Assembly (NCBI RefSeq): GCF_023566055.1
Contig: NZ_JALIQP010000004.1
Coordinates: forward strand, 372,001-436,000
Length of the DNA: 64,000 nt
Direction: 5' to 3'
Source of the DNA: Halosolutus amylolyticus
GTDB taxonomy: Archaea > Halobacteriota > Halobacteria > Halobacteriales > Natrialbaceae
Position numbers and translations under genes: made by a program. Positions 1 to 10,690 of the stretch are shown piece after piece. The stretch's first letter is position 1. The number at the start of each line of letters is the position of its first letter. Below the pieces are notes generated by a model that did no database searches, was not told the DNA's origin, and saw nothing but the letters and a program-made list of their open reading frames with translations.

Positions 1-408
1 GGCCTCGTTGATCTCGAGGGCGTCGTCGAGGCACTTCAGCGTCAGCGAGTGCTCCTCCAGTCCGGGGATGCCGTAGTAGGCGGTCTTCGTCCCGAGTCCG
101 ACCAGCACGTAGTCGTACTCGACGTCTTCCTCGTCGGCGAGTTCGACGACGCGTTCGTCGGTGTCGAGGCCGGCCACCTCAGCCTGAATGAACTGGGTCG
201 ACGGATCGGCGATGTCTTCGACGGGGAACGTGATGTCCGATCGGACGTCGGGGTCGCGGATCACGCGATGGGACTCGTGGAGAACGAGGTGATAGTCGAC
301 GTCGGCGATCCACGTTAGCCGCGCGTTGCCCCCGAGCTCCGACTGGAGCGTTTTGATCGCACCGGCACCGGCGTATCCGGCCCCGAGCACGACGACGTTT
401 TCAGTCAT
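1..408 (-). CDS. NAD(P)/FAD-dependent NADH dehydrogenase (NDH-2 type), N-terminal part
   Basis: The first 136 codons of a type II NADH dehydrogenase-like flavoprotein; the gene runs off the left edge. The ATG at 408 is followed at once by a Rossmann FAD-binding start (VVVLGAGYAGAGAIKTL, residues 4-20). A YDYVLVGLGTKTAYYGIPGL stretch, typical of this family, lies near residue 105. Known members pass electrons from NADH to menaquinone at the inner face of the membrane without pumping protons. No partner gene is visible. The frame is open to base 1. Substrate (NADH, sulfide or other) cannot be decided because the C-terminal part is missing. Confidence 0.85.
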   Translation of the reverse strand, partial: MTENVVVLGAGYAGAGAIKTLQSELGGNARLTWIADVDYHLVLHESHRVIRDPDVRSDITFPVEDIADPSTQFIQAEVAGLDTDERVVELADEEDVEYDYVLVGLGTKTAYYGIPGLEEHSLTLKCLDDALEINEA

Positions 409-504
409 ACCCGACAGTCAGCAACACTCCGATACAAAGGTGTTGAAACAGGAACCAGCGTGTGTCGTGTTCTCACCTGTCGAATCAGGTCGTACTTGCT
501 CGTT

Positions 505-1425
505 CTAGAGGATCCGCTTGCCGAACGCGCTCGCGGTGAGTTCCGCCGCGAGCGTCGCCGTCTCGTTCGCCTCGTCGAGGATGGGGTTGACCTCGACGAC
601 GTCCATCGATCGGAGCACGCCGTCGCGCTCGTGGCGCCTCGAAACGGTCTCGAGCGCGGAGTGTGCCTCCCGATAGGTGACTCCCCCGCGGACGGGCGTC
701 CCGACGCCGGGGGCGGCCTTCGGATCGAGCCAGTCGAGGTCGAGGCTGACGTGGATGCCGTCGGTTCCGTCGGTCGCGACAGCGAGGGCGTCCTCGACGA
801 CGGACGTCATGCCCCGCTGGTCGATGTCGGCCATCGTGAACGCCGTCATCTCGCTCTCGCGGACCAGTTCGCGTTCGCGCTCGTCGATGCTCCGGAGGCC
901 GACGTAGGCGATCGATTCCTCGCGGATGCCCGGGGCCCGCGCCCAGTCCATCTCGCCGAAGACGCCACGGCCCAGCGCCGCGGCGAGTGGCATCCCGTGG
1001 ACGTTCCCGCTGGGTGACGTGCCGGGCGTGTTGAGGTCCGCGTGGGCGTCGAACCAGATCGCGCCGAGATCGCTATTGCGCGAGGAACCGTGCATCGATC
1101 CGATCGCGACGGCGTGGTCACCGCCCAGCACCAGCGGGAACGTCCCGTCGGCGATCGTGTCCGCGACCTCGTCGCCCAGTCGCCGACAGACGTCCGCTAT
1201 TTCCCGGAGGAACTTCGCGTTCCCCCGACTCGGCTGGTCGGCGTCGGGGTCGCGCTCCTCCGCCCGCGGCATCAGCAGGTCGCCGCCGTCGATCGGGTCG
1301 ACGCCTGCCTCCTCGAGTCCGTCTGCCAGCCCCGCATAGCGGATCGCGGACGGTCCCATGTCGACGCCACGTCGATTCGCGCCGTAGTCCATCGGCGCAC
1401 CGATGATTCGAACGGTCTCTCCCAT
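505..1425 (-). CDS. rocF: Arginase
   Basis: A 306-residue ureohydrolase that splits arginine into ornithine and urea. The N-terminus carries the arginase-type start IIGAPMDYGANRRGVDMGPS. The binuclear Mn ligands are present in GGDHAVAIGS, FDAHADLNTP and SLDLDWLDP, followed by the loop PGVGTPVRGG. The GVDMGPSA pattern favours arginase over agmatinase. It is divergent from the DtxR-type regulator gene, with a 92-bp shared intergenic region that holds that regulator's putative operator (1493-1506). Because the enzyme needs manganese, the metal regulator may also influence it; this is inference. Confidence 0.9.
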   Translation of the reverse strand: MGETVRIIGAPMDYGANRRGVDMGPSAIRYAGLADGLEEAGVDPIDGGDLLMPRAEERDPDADQPSRGNAKFLREIADVCRRLGDEVADTIADGTFPLVLGGDHAVAIGSMHGSSRNSDLGAIWFDAHADLNTPGTSPSGNVHGMPLAAALGRGVFGEMDWARAPGIREESIAYVGLRSIDERERELVRESEMTAFTMADIDQRGMTSVVEDALAVATDGTDGIHVSLDLDWLDPKAAPGVGTPVRGGVTYREAHSALETVSRRHERDGVLRSMDVVEVNPILDEANETATLAAELTASAFGKRIL

Positions 1426-1492
1426 ACTGGTCGTACGATGGAGGGGGGTTTGATCGTGGCGATTTCCGGCATCGACGGCGACAGATTTAGGG

Positions 1493-1506
1493 TTAGACCG
1501 CTCTAA
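1493..1506. promoter_or_regulatory. Palindromic operator TTAGA-n4-TCTAA upstream of DtxR-type regulator
   Basis: A perfect 5+5 inverted repeat, TTAGACCGCTCTAA, immediately downstream of a TATA-like ATTTAGG (about 1484-1490) and 12 bp before the regulator start. The same arms and spacing recur before the ZIP gene at 2278-2291, also directly after a TATA-like box. That placement fits repression by blocking transcription start. Autoregulation by the adjacent DtxR-type protein is inferred. Confidence 0.7.
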
Positions 1507-1517
1507 TTCCGGGTACG

Positions 1518-2195
1518 ATGATGCTGAGCGACGTGATGGAGGACTACCTGAAAGCCATCTACCAGCTCCAGCGGTCCACCGACGACCGGATCAAGACCTC
1601 GGCGATCGCCGAGGAGTTGGACGTCACGTCGCCGACCGTCACCAGTATGATCGACAAACTCGAGGATCGGGGACTCGTCGACCGCGAGAAGTATCGCGGG
1701 GTCACGCTCACGGCGGAGGGGGAGACGGTCGCACTCGAGGTCGTTCGCCACCACCGCCTGCTCGAGGCCTACCTGACCGAACACCTGGACTACGACTGGT
1801 CGGAGGTCCACGAGGAAGCCGATCGGCTCGAACATCACATCAGCGAGGACTTCGAGGCCCGCGTCGCCGACGCCCTCGACGAACCGGAGGTCGATCCACA
1901 CGGCTCGCCGATCCCGGGGGCCGACCTCGAACCGCCCGAGCGTCCCGCCGGCGACTCGATCACGGCGTTCTCCGAGGGCGACACCGTGATCGTCGAGGAA
2001 GTCGCCGATCGGGATCCCGAGATGCTCTCGTATCTCGCCGAGCACGGCGTCGAACCCGGCGTCGAACTCGAGATCGTCGAAATCGCCCCGTTCGGGATGG
2101 TGACGGCGCGATCTGAGGGTCACGACGACGTCTCCCTCCCCGAAACTGTCGCCCACCAGGTTCGGGTCGTCGCACCCGCACAGGCCGAACCGTAG
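1518..2195 (+). CDS. DtxR/MntR/SirR-family metal-dependent transcriptional repressor
   Basis: A 225-residue iron- or manganese-dependent regulator. An N-terminal winged helix (MEDYLKAIYQL; TSPTVTSMIDKLEDRGLV) is followed by the metal-binding dimerisation domain (EVVRHHRLLEAYL; EEADRLEHHIS with Glu/His ligands). A C-terminal FeoA/SH3-like domain begins near residue 150 (GDTVIVEEV...VTARSEGHDDVSLPE). Two adjacent ATGs (1518, 1521) follow a TATA-like box by about 30 bp, consistent with a nearly leaderless message. The shared palindrome before this gene and the downstream ZIP gene suggests it controls itself and metal uptake. Whether it senses Mn or Fe is not evident from the sequence. Confidence 0.92.
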   Translation: MMLSDVMEDYLKAIYQLQRSTDDRIKTSAIAEELDVTSPTVTSMIDKLEDRGLVDREKYRGVTLTAEGETVALEVVRHHRLLEAYLTEHLDYDWSEVHEEADRLEHHISEDFEARVADALDEPEVDPHGSPIPGADLEPPERPAGDSITAFSEGDTVIVEEVADRDPEMLSYLAEHGVEPGVELEIVEIAPFGMVTARSEGHDDVSLPETVAHQVRVVAPAQAEP

Positions 2196-2277
2196 CAACG
2201 CGATCGAGGGAAACCACGTCACTGACCCGCGCAGTGACGCGGCGCACCACCGGCTGATCCGTGGACAAGATACTTAG

Positions 2278-2291
2278 TTAGACGCATCTAA
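2278..2291. promoter_or_regulatory. Palindromic operator TTAGA-n4-TCTAA upstream of ZIP transporter
   Basis: TTAGACGCATCTAA has the same arms as the site at 1493-1506 with a different 4-bp spacer. It abuts a TATA-like ATACTTAG (about 2270-2277). Transcription would start near 2300, giving a leader of about 40 nt with a Shine-Dalgarno GGAGGTG at 2326-2332. The two matched sites define a two-member regulon of the DtxR-type protein (inference). Confidence 0.7.
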
Positions 2292-2342
2292 TCCAGGTGT
2301 AATGAGGCGTCGATTCCCACGACGTGGAGGTGTGCGTCCGCG

Positions 2343-3272
2343 ATGAGTCGCTCCTTCTCGTCGGCGATCCCCCGGCCGCTGCTCGCGATCGGACCGCTGG
2401 TCGTCCTCCTGACCGTATTCGGTCTGCTCGCGCTGACCACGCCGTTCGGGACGATCGATGCCCAGGGTGCGACGACCGGCGAGGTCCTCCTGACCGTGAC
2501 GATCATCGGCGCGATCGCGGGGATCATTCCGGTCGCAATCGGGATGCTGTGGTTTCCGTTCCTGCGCGACCTCGACCCGCGCTACCTGCACGCGTTCCTC
2601 GCGCTCGCGGCCGGCGTGCTCGCGTTCATCGCCATCGAGATGACTCGCGACGTCGTCGCGTACACCGCGGCGGTCGACCGGACGGCCCTCGCCGCCGCGC
2701 TCGCCGTCGGCGGCGTCGGTGCGACCTTCGCCGTCATGTACGCCGCGAGCGCGTGGCGACAGCGGACGATGGCGTCGACGGAGAAGAGCGGACTCGCGAT
2801 CGCGTACCTCGTCGCGCTCGCGCTCGGCCTCCACAGCGTCGGCGAAGGGCTCGGGATCGGTACCGCCTTCGTGCAGGGCGACTCGACGCTCGTCGCGGTC
2901 CTCGTCCTCGCGTTCGTGCTCCACAACGTGATGGAGGGGCCGACCGTCGTGGCCGCGGTCGCCCGCGACGCGGAGACGCCACCGGTCCGCCACTTCGCCG
3001 CGATGGGTGCCCTCGCCGGCGGCCCCGTGATCGTCGGGGGCTGGCTCGGTAGTCTCGCACAGTCAGCCCTGCTCGCGGTGCTGTCGTTCGCGATCGCGAT
3101 CGGGGCCATCCTGCAGGTGCTCATCGAGGTCGGGGACCTCATCCGATTCGACGCCGGGGCCGTCCTCACCCGGGCCAACGCCACGACCTTCGTCGCGGGG
3201 TTCGTACTCATGTTCCTCCTCGAAGACGTCGTCGGGGACCTCGTCGTCGAGGGCTGGCTCGCGCCGGTCTGA
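2343..3272 (+). CDS. ZIP-family divalent metal transporter
   Basis: A 309-residue polytopic membrane protein with about eight hydrophobic segments. The ZIP metal-site motifs are present: HSVGEGLGIG (about residues 164-173) and HNVMEGPTVV (about 196-205), which provide His/Glu ligands in TM4 and TM5. ZIP proteins bring Zn, Fe or Mn into the cytoplasm. The start at 2343 is supported by GGAGGTG ten bases upstream. A palindrome identical in form to that before the DtxR-type regulator lies in its promoter, so it is probably repressed when metal is sufficient. Confidence 0.9.
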   Translation: MSRSFSSAIPRPLLAIGPLVVLLTVFGLLALTTPFGTIDAQGATTGEVLLTVTIIGAIAGIIPVAIGMLWFPFLRDLDPRYLHAFLALAAGVLAFIAIEMTRDVVAYTAAVDRTALAAALAVGGVGATFAVMYAASAWRQRTMASTEKSGLAIAYLVALALGLHSVGEGLGIGTAFVQGDSTLVAVLVLAFVLHNVMEGPTVVAAVARDAETPPVRHFAAMGALAGGPVIVGGWLGSLAQSALLAVLSFAIAIGAILQVLIEVGDLIRFDAGAVLTRANATTFVAGFVLMFLLEDVVGDLVVEGWLAPV

Positions 3273-3293
3273 GACCGACGGCGAGCGGACGGT

Positions 3294-3412
3294 CGCTACA
3301 GTAGCCACTGGAAGTCAGTGCACACCCGATCGCACTGTCCGCGATTCTCGCTCGCTTCGCTCGCTCCGAACCGCGCTCTCGACGTGGAAGGGTTTCAGTG
3401 ACTACGATCCAT
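3294..3412. repeat. Degenerate palindromic intergenic repeat (copy F)
   Basis: The left part (GCTACAGTAGCCACTGGAAG, then a GTCAGTGCACACCCGATCGC-type stretch) matches the right arm, reverse complemented, of the palindrome at 50662-50736. A decayed opposite arm, TTTCAGTGACTACGATCC, lies near 3390-3407. The middle, which includes CTCGCTTCGCTCGCTCCG, does not match. It sits between the ZIP gene and the next regulator gene and encodes nothing. Confidence 0.6.
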
Positions 3413-3528
3413 CGTCTCCCGAGAGAGAAGAGAAACTCCTTACTACTCCCGATATCAACGACAAAATCGTAGTGAAACGCCCGTCCTCACCCGTCGGGTT
3501 TAAGGAAATCAATTACGAAGAATTCAGT

Positions 3529-4062
3529 ATGTCATCCATCGAACTCACCCCGAGCCAGAAGAAAATCCTCCGCGCATTAACGAACCTCCACAAGGAGTCC
3601 GAAGACGCGATCAAGGGGGAAGACATCGCCGAGCAGGTCGATCGCAACCCCGGCACCATCCGGAACCAGATGCAGAGTCTCAAGGCCTTGCAACTGGTCG
3701 AAGGGGTACCCGGACCGAAGGGTGGCTACAAACCCACTGCCGCGGCCTACGAGGCCCTCGAGATCCAGCAGATGGACGATCCGGCCTCGGTTCCGCTCGA
3801 GCACGAGGGTGAGCCGGTCGAGGACGTCATCGTCGAGGAGATCGACCTCTCGAGCGTCCACCACCCGGAACTCTGTCGCGCCGAGGTCCACATCCAGGGC
3901 GCACTCGACGGGATCTCGGAGGGTGATTCGGTGACGGTCGGTCCGACCCCGCTATCGAAACTCGTCGTCAAGGGCTCGCTCGACGGCAAAGACGACACCA
4001 ACAACATCCTCATCCTGCGCATCGACGACATGCTCGCGCCCGCAGAAGAGCCCGAGCACTGA
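3529..4062 (+). CDS. Winged-helix transcriptional regulator (haloarchaeal Rrf2/TrmB-like)
   Basis: A 177-residue protein with an N-terminal winged helix (TPSQKKILRALTNLHKES; NPGTIRNQMQSLKALQLVEG; GPKGGYKPT) and a C-terminal domain of about 100 residues containing IDLSSVHHPELCRAEVHIQG. Genes of this architecture are common in haloarchaea, usually labelled Rrf2-family or HTH-domain regulators; the ligand is unknown. The longer frame opens at 3472, but ATG 3529 is preferred because a TATA-like TTTAAGG lies about 27 bp upstream, giving a leaderless transcript. It stands alone, and its stop codon overlaps a palindromic repeat. Confidence 0.8.
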   Translation: MSSIELTPSQKKILRALTNLHKESEDAIKGEDIAEQVDRNPGTIRNQMQSLKALQLVEGVPGPKGGYKPTAAAYEALEIQQMDDPASVPLEHEGEPVEDVIVEEIDLSSVHHPELCRAEVHIQGALDGISEGDSVTVGPTPLSKLVVKGSLDGKDDTNNILILRIDDMLAPAEEPEH

Positions 4063-4147
4063 TACGGATTGCTGTAACGATGTACCGGCGCAACCGCGAT
4101 CCGGGCGGCGGTTGCGCCGGAAATGACTTACAGTAAATCGTATGAGT
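4061..4147. repeat. Palindromic intergenic repeat (copy A)
   Basis: Arms 4061-4097 and 4108-4144 pair as an imperfect inverted repeat around a 10-bp loop; the inner 13 bp of each arm pair perfectly. One arm carries CGATGTA where the other carries TGACTTA, so the palindrome has an asymmetric internal block. It begins on the stop codon of the upstream gene (TGATACGG) and lies between convergent genes. Its central 36 bp recur unchanged at 15645-15680. Confidence 0.85.
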
Positions 4148-4252
4148 CGTCGCGTACTTCCTCGATCGCCACGCGCTCGATAGCGCGCCGAACCCGACGG
4201 TGTGGCCGGGTTTTGCGTCTCGAAAAACTGATCGATCTGCCCGCTTCGATCC

Positions 4253-6739
4253 TCAGTTCTCTTCGGACTCGTCGTCCGTCGCGTCCGCCGCGGCCGCCGG
4301 GATCTCGTCGACGCTCGCGACCGCGTCGCCCTCCTCGACGTCCATCACGATCACGCCCATGGTGTTGCGCCCGACCGTCGAAATTTCGTCGACCCGCGTG
4401 CGAACGATCTGTCCCCGTTCGCTCATCATCACGAGTTGATCGTCGTCGGAGACGGCCTTGACGGCCGTGACGGGGCCGTTCCGATCGCCCGTCTTGATGT
4501 CGATCAGCCCCTTGCCGTACCGGGACTGCCTGCTGTACTCCGAGAGGCGGGTCCGCTTGCCGTACCCGTTCCGGGTTACGGTCAGCAAGGCCTTGTCGTC
4601 GTCCTCATCCGTCGCGACCAGGCCGGCGACGGCGTCGTCCCCCTCGAGTTTGATCCCGTTGACGCCGCGGGCGTTGCGGCCCATCGCGCGGACTTCGTCC
4701 TCGTCGAAGCGGATCGTCATCCCGTGTTCGGTCGCGATGACGAGATCCTTCGAGCCGTCGGTCACCTCGACGTCGACCAGTTCGTCGCCCGCTTCGAGGT
4801 CGGCCGCGATGATCCCGGTCGATCGGATGTTGTCGAACTCGTCGCCGGCGGTTCGCTTGACGTAGCCGTTCCGGGTGACCATTGTCACGTACTCGCCGTC
4901 GCCGAAGGCGTCGGTGTCGACGATCGCCGTGATGTCTTCGCCCGGATCGAGATCGAGGATGTTGACTGCCGATTTGCCGCGAGCGGTGCGGCCCATCTCC
5001 GGGATCTCGTAGGTCTTCAGCTGGTAGACCTGGCCGTGGTTGGTAAAGCACAGCAGGTAATCGTGGGTGTTGGCCCGGAACACCGTCGCGACGCGATCGT
5101 CCTCCTTGACGTCCGCGCCGATGATGCCTTTCCCGCCGCGACCCTGGGGGTCGAACTGCTCGATCGGCATCCGCTTGACGTAGTCGTCCTCGGTCATGAC
5201 GACGAACACCTCCTCCTCGGGGATCAGGTCCTCGTGGGTGACCGTTCCCTGGTCCTCGACGATCGAGGTGCGCCGATCGTCGGCGTACTCGTCTTTGATC
5301 TCCCGGAGTTCGTCCTTGATGACGCCGAGCAGTTCCGCTTCGCTCTCCAGGATGGTCGTCAGGCGTTCGATCTCGGCCTGGACCGCCTCGTACTCGTCCT
5401 CGATCTCGGCGGCCTCCATCGAGGTGAGGCTCCCGAGTTGCATCCGGACGATGTGGTCGGCCTGGTCCGTCGAGAAGTCGTAGACCTCCTGTAAGGCCTC
5501 CTTCGCGTCCGATCGCGTCTCGCTGTTGCGGATCAGGTCGACGACGTCCTCGGCGTTCTCGACGGCGGTCAGCCGGCCTTCGAGGATGTGTGCGCGGTCC
5601 TCGGCCTCCTCGAGGTCGTACTCGCTTCGCCGGCGGACGACCTCCCGCCGGTGGGCGACGTACTCTTCTAAGGTCTCTTTCAGCGAGAGGACCCGCGGCT
5701 GTCCGTCGACCAGCGCGAGGTTGATGACGCCGAACGTGCGCTCCAGGTGGTTCTCGAGCAGGCGGTTCTTGACGACCTCGGTGTTTGCCCCCCGCTTGAG
5801 TTCGACGACGATGCGGACGCCGTCGCGATCGGACTCGTCGCGCAGGTCGGAGATGCCATCGATCTCTCCCTCGTTGACGTCCTCGGCGATGCGCTCGACC
5901 AGCCGGGCCTTGTTGGCCTGGTAGGGGAGTTCGGTGATGACGATCCGCTCGCGGCCCGACTTCCACTCCTCGACCTCGAACTCGGCGCGCACGCGAACCC
6001 GCCCGCGGCCGGTCTTGTACGCCGAGTAGATTGCGTCGCGGCCGACGATGTTGGCGCCGGTCGGGAAGTCCGGCCCCTTGACGTGCTCCATCAGGTCCTC
6101 GACCGTCGCGTCGGGGTCGTCGATGAGTTCGATCGTCGCGTCGATGACCTCGCCCAGGTTGTGCGGCGGGATGTTCGTCGACATCCCGACGGCGATCCCC
6201 GACGAACCGTTCACCAGCAGGTTCGGGAACGCCGACGGGAGCACGTCGGGTTCCTGCAGGCGATCGTCGTAGTTCGCGGAGAAGTCGACGGTGTCCTTGT
6301 CGATGTCCTCCAGCAGTTCCTCGGCGATCGGAGCCATCCGGGCCTCGGTGTACCGCTGGGCGGCCGGCGGATCGCCGTCCATCGAACCGAAGTTCCCCTG
6401 GCCGTCCACGAGTGGGTAGCGCATCGAGAACGGCTGGGCCATCCGCACCAGCGCGTCGTAGATGGCGCTGTCCCCGTGTGGGTGGTAGTCACCCATCGTC
6501 TCCCCGACGATCGAGGAGGACTTCCGGTGCGACGAGCCCGAGGTGACGCCCATCTCGTGCATCGCGTACAGGATGCGCCGGTGGACCGGCTTCAGGCCGT
6601 CCTCGACGCGCGGGAGCGCACGACCCGCGATGACGCTCATCGCGTAGTCGATGTACGACTGTTCCATCTCGTCCTCGATGCGGACGTTCTCTACCGCTCG
6701 TGCCTCTACGTCGGTCGGATCGGGTACGTCTGAACTCAT
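4253..6739 (-). CDS. gyrA: DNA gyrase subunit A
   Basis: The 828-residue breakage-reunion subunit of gyrase, which forms an A2B2 complex with GyrB and adds negative supercoils using ATP. The catalytic tyrosine is in [10 protein letters not shown] (Tyr130). The quinolone region reads [10 protein letters not shown], with Ser and Asp at the positions equal to E. coli Ser83 and Asp87, that is, the wild-type state. The C-terminal beta-pinwheel carries the GyrA box QGRGGKG near residue 540 and repeats of [10 protein letters not shown] / [10 protein letters not shown] type. The tail is acidic. It follows gyrB by 21 bp and is surely co-transcribed. Confidence 0.98.
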   Translation of the reverse strand: MSSDVPDPTDVEARAVENVRIEDEMEQSYIDYAMSVIAGRALPRVEDGLKPVHRRILYAMHEMGVTSGSSHRKSSSIVGETMGDYHPHGDSAIYDALVRMAQPFSMRYPLVDGQGNFGSMDGDPPAAQRYTEARMAPIAEELLEDIDKDTVDFSANYDDRLQEPDVLPSAFPNLLVNGSSGIAVGMSTNIPPHNLGEVIDATIELIDDPDATVEDLMEHVKGPDFPTGANIVGRDAIYSAYKTGRGRVRVRAEFEVEEWKSGRERIVITELPYQANKARLVERIAEDVNEGEIDGISDLRDESDRDGVRIVVELKRGANTEVVKNRLLENHLERTFGVINLALVDGQPRVLSLKETLEEYVAHRREVVRRRSEYDLEEAEDRAHILEGRLTAVENAEDVVDLIRNSETRSDAKEALQEVYDFSTDQADHIVRMQLGSLTSMEAAEIEDEYEAVQAEIERLTTILESEAELLGVIKDELREIKDEYADDRRTSIVEDQGTVTHEDLIPEEEVFVVMTEDDYVKRMPIEQFDPQGRGGKGIIGADVKEDDRVATVFRANTHDYLLCFTNHGQVYQLKTYEIPEMGRTARGKSAVNILDLDPGEDITAIVDTDAFGDGEYVTMVTRNGYVKRTAGDEFDNIRSTGIIAADLEAGDELVDVEVTDGSKDLVIATEHGMTIRFDEDEVRAMGRNARGVNGIKLEGDDAVAGLVATDEDDDKALLTVTRNGYGKRTRLSEYSRQSRYGKGLIDIKTGDRNGPVTAVKAVSDDDQLVMMSERGQIVRTRVDEISTVGRNTMGVIVMDVEEGDAVASVDEIPAAAADATDDESEEN

Positions 6740-6760
6740 GTAGTCACCTCACCACGTCGC

Positions 6761-8692
<1,932 letters not shown>

Positions 8693-9171
8693 GTAAAACC
8701 TGTCTGTGGGTAGCGCCCGGCCCCTTATAAAGCTTCACGTACGCGCGCGAGCGCGAGACTGCCGAGCGGCGTGAGCTACGGATACGACCGAACGCATCCG
8801 AGCACTGCCGGGGGATCGTGTGCAACGGCCACGTCGCCGAGAACCGTCCGCGAGCATCGCACCTGATCGGCGATCTACCAGTCGTCTGGGACTGGCGCGT
8901 ACTCGACCGTTCCGTTCGTATACCCTCCCAAACACAGCCGTCAGGGACTGAAACGCACGGAGACAGACAACGGGTTTGCTGCAACGGCTTGCACCTGCGA
9001 CGAATTGATAGGCTGCTTTCACACGACGGCTTTGAACTCACGCATTGGCGAGACCCAGAGACAGGCGAGGCGAACCAGCCGACGTATCGCTGTCCCTCGA
9101 TCGAACAGCGAGACGGGCGACACTCCGTTTGGACCGGGGACGACAGCGTTCGTCTCCGGGGTATACGACAC
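8693..9171. other. Intergenic region upstream of gyrB
   Basis: It holds the gyrB promoter (TATA-like box near 8729-8736) and otherwise shows no convincing gene. Open frames crossing it have third-base composition and rare codons (AGA, ATA, AGG) unlike neighbouring genes. A second TATA-like TATAC near 8918 could serve the rightward small ORF and transporter. Confidence 0.5.
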
Positions 9172-9363
9172 ATGTCAGGACAATTCGATCGAACCGACGA
9201 ACCGGAATCGCAGACGACCACTCCACCTCGTTCGTCTGGGGGCGACACGCCGGTCGACCCTGGAACAGTCGAACCCACGATCGACGCTCACGGACGTACC
9301 GACGAGCGGAGTCGCTGGCTCACCCGGGGCCGCTGGGTCACTCGTCGAGGTGAGCAGGCATGA
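9172..9363 (+). CDS. Small hydrophilic protein, possibly coupled to downstream transporter
   Basis: A 63-residue frame of unknown function, rich in Thr, Asp, Arg and Pro, without membrane segments. Its stop overlaps the next gene's ATG in an ATGA arrangement. The downstream Shine-Dalgarno (GAGGTGA at 9349-9355) lies inside it, both signs of translational coupling. Against it: moderate codon bias and no clear promoter at the right distance. It could be a real regulatory peptide or merely a chance open frame upstream of the transporter. Confidence 0.4.
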   Translation: MSGQFDRTDEPESQTTTPPRSSGGDTPVDPGTVEPTIDAHGRTDERSRWLTRGRWVTRRGEQA

Positions 9364-10616
9364 GTGAACGGTCCGCGACGTCTTCCGAGATCGTCCAGGC
9401 GGTTCCCGGCGGCGAAGCGATCCACGACGCACTCTACCGGTACGGGCTCGGCGTCCTGTTCGCCGCGAACGTCTTCGGTGCCGGTTCCGTGTACATCCTC
9501 GCCGATACGGGGGCGAACTTCGCGTTTTCCCTGCTGTGGGTGCTCCCGCTCGCCTTCCTGATCGACATCGCACTGCACGACATGAGCGCCCGCCTCGCCG
9601 TCGCAAACGAACCGCTCGCGGACTACATCGTCGATCGACTCCCGATCGGTGGAACCGGGGTCGTCGTCTCGATGTCGCTGATGTCCGCGCTGTGGGCCGT
9701 GTCGAACTACGCCGTCGCGGGCGCGGCACTGGCCTGGCTCGTCCCGGTGTTCGACGACGTGATCGTCGGGATCGTTCTCGCCGCCGGCGCGGGCATCGCC
9801 ATCGTCCAGCTCAAGGTCTACGACCGGGTCGAAGCGGCGATCGCGGCCGCAGTCTTCGCCGTCTTCGGCTCGTACGGCCTGCTCCTGGCCGGACTGGACG
9901 TGCCGTGGCAGTCGGTCGCCGCCGGGCTCCAGCCGATGCTCGAGAGCGAGATCGGCTACCTCACCGCGGTCATCGCCCTGCTCGGGACGACCGTCTACTG
10001 GCCGAACTTCTTCATCCAGTCGAGCATCAGGCCGACCAAGGAGTGGTCAGACATCTGGCGGTATCGGCAGGACAACGCCGTCGGGATCGCGACGACGCTG
10101 CTCATCGGGAGCTTCGTGATGATCGTCTCCGCGGTCACGCTCTCGGAAGGGGAGATGACGCTGACCGGACCGGGCGTCCCGCTCGCGGACATTCTCGGCC
10201 AGACCGCACTCGTCGTCTTCATGCTCGCCGTCTTCCTCGCGAGTATCACGTCGGCGACCGGGACGCTGTTCGGGGCCGGGTTCATGATGCCCCAGTCGCT
10301 CGGCCGCCACACGGTCTTCGGCGACACCGCGTTCCGGCGGACGGTCGTCGGCCTGATCGTCCTCTCGGCGCTGACGGCACTCCCGATGCTGGTCTACACC
10401 GGCTTCGGCCCCGTTCAGATGGCGATCATCATGCCCGCCGTCAACGGCGCGATCGGGCTCCCGATCACCGTCTTCGCGCTCATCGGGGCCGTCAACAGGC
10501 ACGACGACGTCGATTGGTACGAGAACCTCGGCTTCCTCGCCGCGGGAGTCGTCCTGCTGGTCGGCAGCCTCCTGACGGTCCAGTCGCTCTACGAGACGAT
10601 CGTGACCATCCTGTGA
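9360..10616 (+). CDS. Nramp-family-related membrane transporter with degenerate metal site
   Basis: A 418-residue protein with about eleven membrane segments. The TM1 region GAGSVYILADTGANFAFSLL and the TM6 region LLGTTVYWPNFFIQSS align with the Nramp unwound helices. The metal-binding DPGN of TM1 is replaced by FGAG, and the TM6 MPHN block reads YWPN. Canonical Nramp proteins import Mn or Fe with protons. The loss of both motifs means the substrate is uncertain (magnesium, other cation or another solute). GAGGTGA six bases before the ATG supports the start. A TauE-like permease gene follows 74 bp later and may be co-transcribed. Confidence 0.75.
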   Translation: MSERSATSSEIVQAVPGGEAIHDALYRYGLGVLFAANVFGAGSVYILADTGANFAFSLLWVLPLAFLIDIALHDMSARLAVANEPLADYIVDRLPIGGTGVVVSMSLMSALWAVSNYAVAGAALAWLVPVFDDVIVGIVLAAGAGIAIVQLKVYDRVEAAIAAAVFAVFGSYGLLLAGLDVPWQSVAAGLQPMLESEIGYLTAVIALLGTTVYWPNFFIQSSIRPTKEWSDIWRYRQDNAVGIATTLLIGSFVMIVSAVTLSEGEMTLTGPGVPLADILGQTALVVFMLAVFLASITSATGTLFGAGFMMPQSLGRHTVFGDTAFRRTVVGLIVLSALTALPMLVYTGFGPVQMAIIMPAVNGAIGLPITVFALIGAVNRHDDVDWYENLGFLAAGVVLLVGSLLTVQSLYETIVTIL

Positions 10617-10690
10617 CCACGATCAGCGACGATCCCGGAGCAGAAGTAACGGGTCGACGACGGACGAGTGGGTAACGCTCCCGTGATGTC

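Noticed and set aside
8818-9171. Long in-frame extension of the small ORF upstream of the Nramp-like gene
   Set aside because: Contains several rare codons (AGA, ATA, AGG), weak third-position GC bias and no domain.
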